Assembly: GCF_949628215.1 (NCBI RefSeq)
Contig: NC_134282.1
Coordinates: 20,688,723 to 20,752,722 of the forward strand
Source of the DNA: Phalacrocorax aristotelis
Lineage: Eukaryota > Chordata > Aves > Suliformes > Phalacrocoracidae
Length of the DNA: 64,000 nucleotides
Direction of reading: 5' to 3'
How positions within the stretch are numbered: the first letter of the stretch is position 1; each line of letters opens with the position of its first letter. The notes beneath the pieces are model-generated. The model worked only from the letters and a program-made list of their open reading frames with translations, searched no databases and had not been told where the DNA came from. Below, piece after piece: positions 9,706 through 22,900 of the stretch. Both the position numbers and the translations under genes were made by a program.

Positions 9706-12435
9706 CCAAGAAGGATTGAACCTGAGCTTTGACAGCGATGAACTTTGGGAAAAGGAGGAGGTATACAGAAAATTTCCCTTGCTTAAGCAAGAGAAGTAAA
9801 GTTTGTAAGTAATTAGGGAGTGCTAAATAGGGAGTAGTAAGCTCTCCTGGAAAATCTAGGTGGAAATCTGTGTTGGTAATATGAGAGAGGTCCAAAGGGC
9901 TGAGAGAGGTGGCTGAGGAGCTCTAAGGAAACTCTGTAGCTTTATCAAGTACAAGGGCTATTAACCAGGAGTTTTTAAATGTCCAAGCAAGGATGGCTAA
10001 TGAGTTAAAAGAATGTAAGTTTTAAGGAAGAGATTTAGATTCTAGTGAAGTGGAAGTAAAAGGAAGATTGAAAGAAAGAAGTGCTCACCTCCGTGCCCAG
10101 TGTGTGCCTGTGGGTCTTTAAAGGCACAGGGGGATGAAGGTTCCTATGCCTCCTGCACAGGGAGAAATGCCGTGATCAGGAGTGAGGAAGGCCATAGGCA
10201 CTGGTTGGTTGTTAGAGCAGCTTTATTTTTTGTAATGAGCTTTACAATGGATAAGGGCTTAACTGGAGAATTGAAGTGACCCGCCTGTCTGTGGTAGGGT
10301 GATTGGTGGGATAAGAAACTCAGATACAAACTAGCTGATAGCAAGTACTAAGAGGCAGTTGAAAGTAGCCTGTGTTTTCTGTGTCTCCACCTACAACTGT
10401 AATCTTCTCTTTGATCTCTCATTTCGAAACTGTAGGTGTTGGTGATTATCTAACCAGCACCTGACTTGCCAGCCATTTGCCCTTGGAGGGCTGGGTAGGG
10501 ACGAGGGCAGCTACATCGTGTGATGGGGGAGTGGCTGTCACCCTGGCAAATGCCTTGGGAGTATTACCCAAAAAATCTCCATAAGTTTCTTTTCAGCCTT
10601 TAACCATCCCCTCCACCCAATCAATGATGAACAAACTTGAAAGGCACAGTCTGTTGAGATGATGTGCAGAGCAGAGCTAAGTTCTACGCTACCAAGAAAA
10701 CCCAAGGAACGATCCCTCTGATGCACTTTCTGATGTTTATTGTGTATTCTGTCTTCCCAGTATATCTCTATACAATGAATTTATATTGTAATGCAGGAAG
10801 GTCCTTTCCCCACAAATCAGAACAATATAGCCAAACCAGCTAGCATTAGATGTTCAAAAAGATTCACCCCAAAGTATAAATTGTTGGTCTGCCTTCTGCT
10901 GTGGCTGATCATACTAATCCTCAGGAATGGAAAGTGCCTATCTGTAAGCTAGCAATAGTAAAAAGAAAACAAACAAAAAATCATACTAGGCCAGACTAGC
11001 TACTGAAACTGCACTGCACCTTTCTGGTCTGTCTATAATGTATTTTTGGCTATCGAACGGCTCTTATGGGTTAATTCGGGGACAATATTAATCTGGTCTG
11101 GTTTTGGATTTGTGCTTGGTTTTGCATTGATACGAATAGCAGATATAATACAACTGAGATTTTTAGGGTTTTAATATTAAATGTGGAGCTACATATGTTT
11201 AAGATCTCCAGCAATTCCCCCTGAGATTGATTTTCCTCTGATAATTTGTTTTGCCAAACCCAGTGTTTTCCATTCTTGACTTGGGTCATCTCAGTTTCAT
11301 CAAAAATGGTTCTATATAGTGTGCCTTTGAGTGAGGCTAGGGAATAAATGCCTCATTTTAAGACAAATTATTTTGTTGAAAGGCTATTTTGTTTAGAATA
11401 AGAACATGTGCCTGCACCCCTTCCTAGTTCGCTTGAACTAGTTCTGTCCCAGCTGGATGAAGCAGTTTAGTTGTAGCTACAAAGAACTCGACAAAGACTA
11501 TAAAAGCTGACCAAGAAGCAGGATAAACAGCTTGAGCTCAGCTCTAGGCCACCAGTAGGACCAGAACCGGCCGGTTAGTGTGCGTGAGTCCCATGCTCCA
11601 GTGTAGATTTGTCATATGCTTGGAAACTGGCATTGTCCTCATGATGGATGTAGCAGAAGGCTGCCCAAATCTGGACATGTCATCAGCCTTGTAAGAAATT
11701 GTTTGCAAATGCAGTAACCTTACTGCATGCGTGAGCACCAGCTTTGCTCCTTTTTTTCCTGACCAGGACTGCTGCATTTGCTGCTGAAAGAAAGGGAAAT
11801 CCTAGCCTTGGTCTTTCATGGAGGTGGAGCACAACAGCAAGGGTGGGACATGGCTGTGGAATTAGTGAAGTGGGATGATGTGTATGCACATGTGAAACAA
11901 GAGCTGTACTGTAAAACAAATTACAGCTTAGAGGTGTAATGCTAACTTTGGCTGCATGGAATAATATGGAGACAACAAAGGCACTGTATTTTGTTTGTGT
12001 GGCCAGCAAGCACGCTGTAATTTGTTTGGTGCATGTAACTGTTTCAAAGTGTGCAGGATCACACTGCTGTTGGAGTAATTTGTCCTCTCTGCTGCATGCA
12101 CAGCAGCGTGCAGCCCCTCAAGGACTGCGCTGTGGCTTTGCTTGCCTCCTTTGTTGCTGCTTGGCTAGTTTTCCCCTTTCTTTTCTCCCTTCTTTTCCCC
12201 TACTCTGACAGAACAGCCTTCTGGGAAGGGGAAAGCTGAGTATTTCTGAAGCACTGCAATGCAAACAAACCAGCTCCAAATGAACCTTGACTGGGAAAAT
12301 CTGTGCCACACAGCACGGCCATCACAGTGTGCAGTATGTGCAAGCTTCTAGAAAAGACTGCCAGGCTGGTGAGGAGCCCGAAGGACCAGGCATCCTCACA
12401 GTCCTTTGCCAGTAGCAACATTTGTGAGAAATAGA

Positions 12436-12463
12436 TTAAAACTAACTCGTGAATTAGTTTTAA
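12436..12463. repeat. Short perfect inverted repeat
   Basis: TTAAAACTAA (12436-12445) and its reverse complement TTAGTTTTAA (12454-12463) are separated by 8 bases. It could form a small AT-rich hairpin. No function is assigned. Confidence 0.7.
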
Positions 12464-15400
12464 AATGTTAATTTATTTTTGCTTGATGAGCCTGTACACT
12501 GTAAAATGTAAACATCAGTTACCAGAGTATGCTGTACCACCTCTTCAAAGCCTCATACAAGTGATAGTTGTAATGCAGGTGAATGGTGATGCCCACATTT
12601 TCCTAAAGGAAAACAGAAAAGCCGTGCAACGTGCAATGGGGTATAGGGGAGATGATCTATAATATAACCCCAGAGCTGCTAGCCATCAGATCTGTACTCT
12701 GGACCTTCTTTTGTTAACTGAAATAAGCAAGTACAAATGTAAAACTGGAGAGAGATGAGTTTCTAACTGAGAAGCAGAACCACCAAGCAGCTAATTGGGA
12801 GGAGGCTAGCTCCAACTTGTCCAGCTCTTCTGTCCCAACAGCTTTGGTGATGGTGTAATACATTAAAAACAACAGTAATCCTGCTGTCCAGTAACATGTA
12901 TAGGCGAGTTACTATAATCTTAACTACAGCTGAAAGCAGAGATGCAGGAAAGAATATCACAGGTAAAGCCAACCCAAATCTATAACAACAAGTCTTTCAA
13001 AGGATTGGCCATTGAGATGACAGACTCCATGTACATTGGCTTCCACTGCTTACCAAACTTCTGTTTGCTGCCCCTAAGCCAACAGCTTTATTCCTTATTT
13101 TGCCCTGTGGCAACATTCAGCTACCAAAAATTGTAATGCAGTTTTATATATGGAACTTGCTGGGACTTCTAGGGCAACGTGTCTTCTTTCACCTCACCTG
13201 TAAGTATGGGCATTAAAGAGAAGGTATCATTGCCTGCTTCCGCACCTAAAGTGAAAAAATTGTTAACTGAATAAGAAATATTAGACTACCTTTTGAGGCT
13301 GTTTTTCTAATATATGCTAACGTCCTCAGCTATATGCCTTGGTTCCCATGCTTTGGGGATAAGAGATGGGAATAGGATTGGAATATTCTGATGCCAAAAG
13401 AGCGCCTGGCCCTGAGCAGCAAGGTTGCTGCAGTCATGCAGGCTGTCCGGGCTTTGGGCTCTTCTGACAAGTACTGCTTATGGCATAAATGTCTGAAAAT
13501 TTGTCCCACTTTCAGGATTGTTTCTATGACCCCAGCATCTTCTCGTGCGTTGCAAATATTTCCTTGCACAATGTTTAAACAAAGGGAAAATGAGGCAGAG
13601 CTGTTTGAACAGCCATCCAGCACCAGAGCACTTTGTGGTCAAAGTAATCCTGAGGACTCTTTCAAATCCATGCATGCCGTCAAAATATAATTAAGAACCA
13701 GCATTACCCGACAGAGCTCTTGATTCATAGGACTAGGACTGATGAGCACCAGGAAAGTAACTGGGTAATCTGTGTGTTAGGACACACAATCCTTCAGGTC
13801 AAGTGATTCTCCTAGGCCTGGGAAATCCCTGAATGACAATTTCGACCATTGCCACAATCCTCTGCATCCGACCCACCGCGTAATACCAAGGAGAAAACAC
13901 TGTGAGTAAAAATCCTGCTCTGATGGTTAAATGCCTGCCAACCTAAAGTAGACATCTTTTTTCCTTATGGCTGCTGAAATGAGACCTTGGATGAAGCTCC
14001 TGTCAGCAATGAGTCTGATCAAGCACTGTGCGCATCTGACAGCCAGCTTGGCACTACCTTGCCACAGGCAGCAGCTGGGCTTCAATGGATTTCACATGCA
14101 AGTAGGCCTGAAAGGGATATTAATTTTTAATTAAATGTTTAAGTTTCAAGTTTAGAAGGCCTCTTTAAGATATGTGTGAGTAATATGTATGCTACTATGA
14201 ATAAGGAGGTAGGTCTTAAGCTATGTATTGTTGGTAAGCAAAGTAAAACTCCCTACTAAGAACAAAAAAATATATATTTACATGTGTATATATGTCTCTG
14301 TGTGTCTATATATAAAAAAGTATATTTTTAAAGAAAGACATCTGGCACAAGTAACAACTCTGCAGCAATGAGAGCCTCGTGCCTTGCTCCAGTTTGTGTT
14401 CAGTGCTGTGGCAGTTTCAAAGACCTTGAAGGCTGGGGCAGCTGCGCACAGGAGGAGGAAGTCACAGAGGTTGGTGCAAAGAGTTTTGATCAGAAAGGAG
14501 AATCCTAAAAATAATGTCATAAGCTAATGCTGACATGCATGGAAAGAACTTGGCAGAGTTACATAAAGGGTTGGCTGGTATGGTGTAGATTTCTATGCAG
14601 GGAAGGCTGGCTTGGATGGTTTTTCTGGTGGCAAATATCTAGGAAAGAGAGAAGTGGAAGACGACATGAAGAGAGCCAGATAGTGTTAATGGTTCGGGCT
14701 CTGGAGAGATATGACTATAGAAAATATAGAAAATTAATTTTCCCTATGGAAAGAATTTTATCTATTTCACCACGTTTTTTTTCAGCTATTCAGCCCTCTT
14801 CAGACCATACTGGCTTCCTAGCAAGTTTTTTAGGAGTTTGGCAGAAGGTATGCAGAGCCAGACTTTGATGCTCCTTTCCTCTTTCTGGATGCTTTCCTAC
14901 AAATACTAAAAAGCAACTCTGGAATATCATAGCCTTTCTTCTCATAGGAATCTATACATGTTTTCTTGTTAGTAAGCGTCGTGCGTCATTCTTTAAACAG
15001 CCCAATACATAACTGTGTGTACTGGGACCCAAGCATATGTGGTAAGTAACAGCTCCTGTATATGAAATACCAGCTATACATTACACAAAACTTCAATAAA
15101 CAAGTCACTTTTAATAATTTCTCTCCCTTTCAGAAATGCATTTATGTATGTCTTCTCTTACTCATGGTGAAGAAGTGTTTGGTATATATTGTAAAGGATA
15201 ACAGATGTATTTGAATAAGAGCTTTTTTTGTTGTCTGGCTGTTCACTGGGATACGTCCTTGAAGTCAGGGCAGTTCTGAAATGTGAAGCATTAAATTAAA
15301 AGATTAAAAAAAACCCAAACACAACAAAACCAAGCCAAAACAAAAAGAAACAAACCCATGCCATTCTCCCTGAGTGAAAATCTGCAATAAGATGAATCTC

Positions 15401-16345
15401 ACTTTTAACTAATCGAAAAATTCTTTAGACGTGTTTCTGCTACAGCAATTGGGCCAGCCTTGGGCTGATTGATGGGGCTTGTGAAATGACCTTTAGGACT
15501 TTCCACTTTGATCAAAAATCTTCCCAACTCCTAATAGTCCAGCTGGCCTGAAGATGGAGCAAGGGATGTCTTCATAGATCACAGAATCCTTGGGACGCAT
15601 TCAAAAATGCAGTCTTTCTTTTAGCAATATAAGTATATCTAAGTCTTTGGTACTTTTCCAGCCACTCAATTACACTTGACCATGTATTGAGCGCTAAGTG
15701 TGAAAGAAATATACATGTCTTTAAAAGTTAACAAGAAAAAGATTTTTGTTTGTTTAATTTAGAAGCTGGCATTCTGCCTCATCCTTTTTCTAGTTGCTAA
15801 TAGAATGCAACTTCAATCTCCGCCAGGTCCTCAGAACAGCTAGAGGCACTGAGTACACAAGAGGACAGGATTTACACCTTTCCATTTGGCTGACTTCACC
15901 TAATTTGGCAGAAGAAAAATCGTTGGCATTCCTGGTTTTAAGAAATCTGCAAACTAAGAGAGATTTGCTGAACCGTTGCCTCATGTCTAGGAGCTGATAA
16001 GCTGTGACAGCGTTTCGACGGTGAAATGGCTAAAATAGCACAAGCATTGCTCCTGTTATTTCTAAAACACCTCGGGACTATCCTAGAATTTACTTGCTTT
16101 TATTTTCCTGAACAATCCAGTACTAGAGACAAGATTTGCAGTTAAGATTCATCCAGCACGTATTTCATGAATACATACATTTGTTAAATTCTTGTTCTGC
16201 TAAGATGCGTACTTGATTTCAAAAATAAAATAAAATTGGAAATCTTTGAGGAGTAGAATTCTTGAAGGTCTTTAGCCCAGGTGAAGCCAAACCCTTGCAA
16301 GTTAATTAAGAGCCTTCTTACAGACAGTCAGATTGATGGCAAGGT

Positions 16346-16371
16346 CACAAAAGGCCACCGGCCTTTTTGTG
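16346..16371. repeat. GC-core hairpin
   Basis: CACAAAAGGCC and GGCCTTTTTGTG form 11-12-bp arms around an ACC loop, with a single extra T in the right arm. It is too short for a miRNA precursor. It lies about 90 bp from the exon-like segment at 16458-16577. Confidence 0.6.
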
Positions 16372-16457
16372 GGGTACTCTGGGTGCCCCAGATTATATTC
16401 TAGTAAATGAAAGGGAAAAACAAAAAAACGGAAATTCTGCTCAGTACCTGTGTATAC

Positions 16458-16577
16458 CTGGAAAGTACGCGGTGCCTGGATCTGCCACTGGACATGCTCA
16501 AAAATGCTCAGGTCTGAGACCTGGCTGCCAGGCTTGTAGGTCAGCCTAATCTTGGTCAGACCCTCTAGAAAGCAGAG
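16458..16577 (-). other. Unassigned exon-like segment
   Basis: On the minus strand this 120-bp segment is preceded by CTGCCACCAG and followed by CAG|GTATAC. It is exactly 40 codons long, phase 0 at both ends, and stop-free: LCFLEGLTKIRLTYKPGSQV then SDLSIFEHVQWQIQAPRTFQ. The composition (mixed hydrophobic and charged residues, no low complexity) looks like real protein. I do not recognise the family, and no partner exon was identified nearby. It could be an exon of an unannotated minus-strand gene, a relic exon, or chance. Confidence 0.35.
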
Positions 16578-16599
16578 CTGGTGGCAGATAAACTGGGGG

Positions 16600-16920
16600 A
16601 CTGGCATACCTTGCCCTCTCCCCACAGATGGCTGCCGCTGGTGCGTGCGTTTGTACGGCGCTGTGAGAAGGCGAAGGCTGCCCTTCCTCTGCTAACCTGC
16701 TGCTGAGAGACAGGGGTGCTGGACCCCCCTCCCCAGGGCGTGCCAGCCCCCCTTGCACCCCACCGGGGCGACTCAAGGCTCCGGGGAGAGAAGGGTGCCA
16801 GGAAAGGAAGCCGTGCTGCCCCCCAGCAAGTCAGCAACCACAGGTGCTGCTGTCCCCGTACTCCTCCGACAGCCCTCCCGGGAGGGGACTGGCCCTGCTG
16901 CTGCACCCGTTGAACTTGGA
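16600..16920. other. GC-rich patch
   Basis: A locally GC-rich stretch in AT-rich surroundings, just upstream (in minus-strand terms) of the exon-like segment at 16458-16577. It has several CpGs but is not as dense as the two gene-associated islands. Open frames on both strands are probably composition effects. It could be a weak promoter or an old repeat. Confidence 0.35.
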
Positions 16921-19900
16921 GGAAATACTTATTTGCTCAGTGACTCAGGGAACAGAGGCTGGAGCCTTAGCAATAAACACTCTTTCTTCACAGGCCAACG
17001 AATGGGAAGTGTTTCTAATATATGTGTAAACATACCGTTGTCCTGCATATTGGAGATGTCAGAAATATCCCTTACAAGGGCCTCTAAAGTAAAATTGAAG
17101 GAGATGTTAAATAATATTGATCAAAAAATGAAACCGTATTATTTTGAAAATGACAGAGTATTATGATTGTTTTGTATTTTCACCTCCTTTTTGTTTTTTA
17201 TACTACAGCCCTGAAACCAATAGGAAGTAATGAAGCATATAACTAAATCCATATTATCAGCTGAAAAATGTTTCTGATCATAGCATGTGCCTATCCCTAG
17301 TTGTTACAGCTCCTCAATTAGAAGAAAGAGAAAAATGGGAAAGAGAGATTATAGTTGAGCAATCTGCAGGACTTTTTTTATTCCTCCACTCCTAGTTAGA
17401 CTTGGCAGGATCCCACTGAACTGAGAAGAAGAAAATTATATTCCAGAAATAATTCTTATTGCCTGTCTTAAATTTACTACTAGTATTCTCTCGCCATACT
17501 GAAACAGAAGTGTTGTACAGATTCAGATTTTCTTTACAGTGATATCAAACTTGCTGTTTGCTCAACTTAAGGAATGCCATGGGTATGTGCAATAAAAAAT
17601 TATTTTCTCAAGAGTGCTAGGCACAAGTAGCTCATTTGAGGAATATTGCTTGTCTTATGCTATACGGGCAGAACCTGCAGAGTCTTTCACAGCCTTTTAA
17701 ATTGAAGTAGTGATTTTAGTAATGACATGAATAAAACATGCCCTAGACAGGTAGCTGGAGCCAAATATACCTTGAGATCTGGCCACATCTGATTTCAATC
17801 CCTAGAAAGAATTTAGGTCAGAAAGAGACGCTAAGAAATGCAATTGCCAACCTGAGTACCACCTGAAAAAGCTGTTACTATTTGTTCAGATATCTTTATT
17901 TTAGCAGGATTGCACCCGAGCTATGGGAAAAGCCCTGATTTCTGGGAATGGCCATTCCAGATGCCTGGAATGTTTAGCCTGCAGAGCCAGGTCTGGAAGA
18001 GGATGTTTACCAGCAGCCTCTAAAATAATGACTGTTTTCTGAGGCTACAGTCACACATTCATGTAGAAATGGCTTTGTGGCACTTGAAGACGTCCATTCC
18101 CACCTGTAAACTGGAAATTGCCTTCTTCCTGGTACAGCTCAGATGTTGGAATAAATCATCTGGGCACTCCTCATGTGTTTCAGCGCAAAGGCAACAGGTT
18201 AGTAAGTAGGAGGGATGTGAGTTTACCCACCTGACTTTCCACTGGAATTGAAACACCAATTTTTTTATACAGTGTTCTCCACTATGCAGTAGGGCTGACT
18301 GTACAGCTGCTGCAGAGCAATGACAAACATCTGGATGTCAGTCATGTCTTAAGTGGGCACAGCTGCTTCTCCAGTAAATACCTGACCCGAGACTGAAGAT
18401 TAGTCACTTTGCTGCCCAAGGCTTTCTAACACAGTGTAAAGGACCTGGAAAGTATGCAAACTACAGCTGGCTAGAGACTTCTCCTGCGCAGAAGTAACTT
18501 TTAAAATGATGCATATATTTTAGGAGGAGGAAATTCCCATGTGAGAAGCCTAGAGTTTTTACCTGAATGTAAAAAGGCCATAAATGTACCGGCATTTTAA
18601 GTATGCAAGGAGACCAATTCTCTGCCACTCAGCTAACAGGAAACGTCAAAATAGCTGAGGCATGAAAGTCAGTAACAGCCACGAATACAGTAATCTCTGG
18701 TGAGTGTAAACATGAAAACTTTGAAATGTGTTTCTCCCACAACTTTCAAAGCAACTTCCTCCAGTCCCAAAGCAACTGAGTTGGTACTAAGAAACTAGAT
18801 CTCGTAAGAATAAAAATTTGTCAACCATCTCAGAGCACGCATTCTTCACCAGCATCGCGCGTGCTCCAGCAAAGCAGTGGGTGAATGCTACCGAATAGCC
18901 ATATTACCCAGCCCCATCTGTATATGGTGCTGAGAGCTGCTGACTGGAGTGAGTGTCTCAGTAAATCCAGAGCTTCTATTTTGGAAGAAGGTGGGGTTAG
19001 CTAGTCCTGACAAAACTCACAGGTTGAATAATGAAGGATCGGTTGCATCTGTAGCTAAATAGGTTTAAGGAATAATTACCTTTGGTGTTGCGTTGTTTTT
19101 GATCTTGGTTCACTTCCCAACCATTTTGTCGAGCTGTCTTTTCCAACTTGATTTAAATGGCAGTATTCTCAGAAACCACTTTCCCATGTGGGTGCTTCAG
19201 TCACCAGGATCAGATCACCCCTAACCTTTTGGTAGGTGTTTGTGTAACGTGATGGTACTGGCACAACCTTTTAGCTTTCACTTGGGTTTGTGTACAATAT
19301 TTTCTTCTGTGGTTTTTAACAGAAACTCTTTTTTTTTTTCTTCTGAAAATGTGCCTTGAGTGTTTTGAAGCATCTGGCTCTTTCGGGCCATCCTCTGACA
19401 CACCATGTACACATTTGTTCCCCTCTAAGAGGAGATTGTTGTGATGCGGTAGGAAAAATTTCTGAACCTGAACCATTTGTCTAACCGCACCATTGCAGCT
19501 TTCACTGTTGGTTGCAACTGCTGTAGTATGAATTTTTTTTTAATGTGAGCATTGCACAAAAGATTTGCTGCAACCAAATCTCCTGTCACACTGCTGAAAG
19601 TCTGTAAAAACTCTCCACTTGACAGTGAAGCGGTGGTCTCACAGCTAGAAAACGGGGCTGTAACATAAGGGTCTGCCTTTTCTCAATGCGATAGCAGCCC
19701 CTGCTCTAGCAGTAGCAGTGTAGTGAGGACACAGGCATTTACACAGTTACATTATCCTGCTGTAGGCCTAGTTTGACAGAGACCAAGGCAGGGTGTGGAG
19801 GCCGCTGATGGTACAGTAGTTACAGCAATTGCTGCCATAAGAGAAGCTGCAGTGCTGATGAATTACAGGCCACCAGTTTGCTGGTGTATTTTGCAGTCAT

Positions 19901-22900
19901 ATTGTGCAAGATGACGGTCAAAGGCTTGCATTAGAGACATGAGTTTGCACTTGAACTGAGAGTTGACTTAGTCTGTTAAGGACTTCATTATTATTCCATG
20001 TATTATTCCAACGATCTTGAAGTGGGTCAGGTACTGAAAGGGAAGCCAGTGCTGGTTGGACAGCATTAATTTTCGTTATTATGTGCATTGTCTGGTTAGA
20101 CCTGTTTTTAAAATGTGCCACTACATGATGTGTTCATTACAGCAACCTCATCATCTCCCCTGCCAGTCCTCAGCACACTGCCTGTAAACAGTCCACTCTG
20201 AGCCTGCCGGTGCTAGGGGCAGACCTTGTGGAGTCTGCTGTTGGCTTGGCTGACGGGATGGAAGGCAATACACAGAGCTCTAAGGGAGGGCACGAGTTAA
20301 GCTGTGCTGGTCAGCAAGGGTTTTGTCTCTTAAGGTCACTAACAGGGAAAATAGGGTTGAGATAGTACCTCAACATCTTTTTTTCCTTCTGCTTGCAAGA
20401 ATATTTGAAAGTACTTTAGTCTGTTTTAATTTTGAAACTGTTGAGTTGTTTAGACTGTCATATTTTAGCATTTACTCTATTTGTGGTGGCATTTAAATGC
20501 AACAGAAATTAAATTTAAACACAGCCCAGCCAAATGTTCTAAGCAACGCGTTTCCATGCGGGAACAAGCAAGTAACTTTTTGCTGCCTATTTCCCATCTT
20601 GCCTTGCCCCTCCGCAGCCTTTCACTGCACCCCCAGGCCTCTCAGCCACCCCCACTCCCTCCACCACGTTAAAAAAAACCCAAACCCAAACAAACAATAA
20701 AACCTAACCATCTTCCTTTTTTACAAAAAAGGGACAGCATTTACGTTTTTTCTTTAGAAGGAAGAAAGGAGAGCAACAACCACTGCAAAGTTACAGATCT
20801 ACCTGATATGCTGGTAGCTGTATTTTGTTGAGTTAGACCTCTCCCTAAAGGCCTCTGAAGCAGTGATGGAGGATGATAAACCCAAGCTTTTTCTTTATCC
20901 AGGACATGCAAGAAAGAAAGGAAAAAAGTCCCAAATGGGACAGAAAAAATGTGGAACAGTGTGCCTTGAAATTCTTCTGTTTTTTTGAAGGGAAGTGTAA
21001 TAGTGCCTGGTAAATCATGTTTCTGAATATTTATCTTGTTTTTACAGGACCCTATTGTCCCGGTACCTAGTGTAATCTATGACCCTTGTACACAAATCAG
21101 GCAGTTATTGTTTTGCTTTGCAGGGGATGCATTAAGGCACTAAAAGTATACATTTATCTGGTTGTCCTGAGCTTTGCTGTTCTTTCAGTGATTTGGAGTA
21201 AGATTCAGCTTTTGGCAGAACTACTGTTGGCAGAATCCTCAATATGATCTATTCCAAACCACCCTGTGGTTCATTCACTGGGTGTCTGTTTTGCTGGTGT
21301 GTATCTCTGCATTGTTACAAAAAATATATGTTTTCCTCAGGTCCTAGAAATTGTGATGAAAAGAATTATTTGTTTACTGTATCTCCCAAAATAGTAACAT
21401 GGGAAAGTGAGGGAACTGTCTTATACATATGGTCACATATCATTCATGCAAATCTGAAAGCAACCAGCGCATGCAAAGTGATGCAGGCACTTACCTAAAA
21501 ACCAAACGGGACGGACGGGACGGGACGCCCCCCTCCCCCTGATTCTGGGCTTTAGGGGCGAGAACTCACTGGTTTTTGCACCAGAATATGCAAATGCCAT
21601 TGCATATTGTGCAGTTTCTTTTTTTCTGTGGTAGGACTTTACAGTGAGGTCAAGTCCTGAAACGCTTACCCCTGTGTTTGCAGTCAGGCATTTAGGTGCT
21701 CTGCGGACCAGGGTGCAGTCACTCTGTTTCCCACTGTAACAGAAATATACTTTTTTTCCTGCATGCTTGTGTATTTCAGTCATCAAATATCACTGAGAGT
21801 TGTGGGGGTGAGGGGGTATGTGAGGAAGACCTGAAAATATATATGTATGATTCCTTGGAGGTGATGTTTACTTTAGCAAAAAAAAATCCTGGTTCCTGGC
21901 TTTGGTGGAGTATAATCAAGCCTTACCAAGAAAAGTCACGTTTGAAATGATATTGTCATAGGTCTATAGAGAATATTCTTCTGTAAGTTAAACAAAAGCC
22001 ATGTTCTGCTTTTAAAGACCTGACTATAAAAATGTAAATATAGATTGATTCTAATGTAACGTACTCTTCACATTCTTCTAAAATTTCTGTTGCCCCCTTT
22101 TCATGATTAGTGCTAAATCAGATTATAAAAACAGTGTTTAAATAATTAAAGATTGGTTGCCACGTTCAAGATACACATCAATGAAAAGGGTCATCCTTCT
22201 TGTGCTGACAGAAAGACAGCAACATGTCATTCAGGTGGAAATAGGCTGTACAGATTAGCAGGCACCTGAGCAACTTCCACTATTATTTAGTGATATCAAT
22301 ATCTAAAATCAGAGGACTGATAGGACCTCAGAAAAAAAAAACCAGTAAATTACTGCTTTGGGTAATCCTGAGCTCTTCTCTGCACAGCATAAATTATTTT
22401 GGGGGCCTTCATACCTCTGCATGTTGTTGGGGTATGATGTGTTTAAGGCTGCTACAACGCACAGATGTGAGCTTTCCAACAAGAGTGACCATTCTTCTGC
22501 ACAAGAACCGTTACTTCACTACCAGACTTACAGAAGATACATAAAATATGGATGTGAGATAGCTGAGATGACCCAGTTAAGCAATAGGGTGGCTTCCTAT
22601 GCTAACCTGTCCTTCTCCACCCTCCTGTCTTCCTTCTGGCTTTGACTCACCCAGAATTAACATTATAAGCACTTAACGAACCTCTAAATTAGTTCTTTGT
22701 ATAAGCTCAAAGGCTAATTTTTAGCACAACTTCATTTTGTACATTATATATGGAAATAGAAAATTTGCACTAAAAAAATAGTGAATGTCTCCACCTTGGA
22801 CAGTCACAGAACAGACCTCAGATGTGAAGGGAGGAGCTCCGAGTGAATTTCAATACAGCAGGTATCCCCACTGGTTCATAAATCTGCCCAAAAAGAAGGC

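Larger units (their letters stand above)
5341..16300. other. Intergenic region between the GUCY1B2-like gene and CUL3, left part
   Basis: AT-rich non-coding sequence. No recognised exon, RNA gene or large repeat is visible. Small items seen are a 16-bp direct repeat at 5743-5758 and 5766-5781, a ZNF143-like motif at 9687-9705, a TATAAAAG at 11499-11506, an inverted repeat at 12436-12463 and an A/C-rich tract at 15306-15358. Short open frames here have no domain I recognise. Confidence 0.6.

Noticed and set aside
11499..11506. TATAAAAG as the promoter of an intergenic gene
   Set aside because: No exon or initiator context follows it, and AT-rich DNA gives such matches often.
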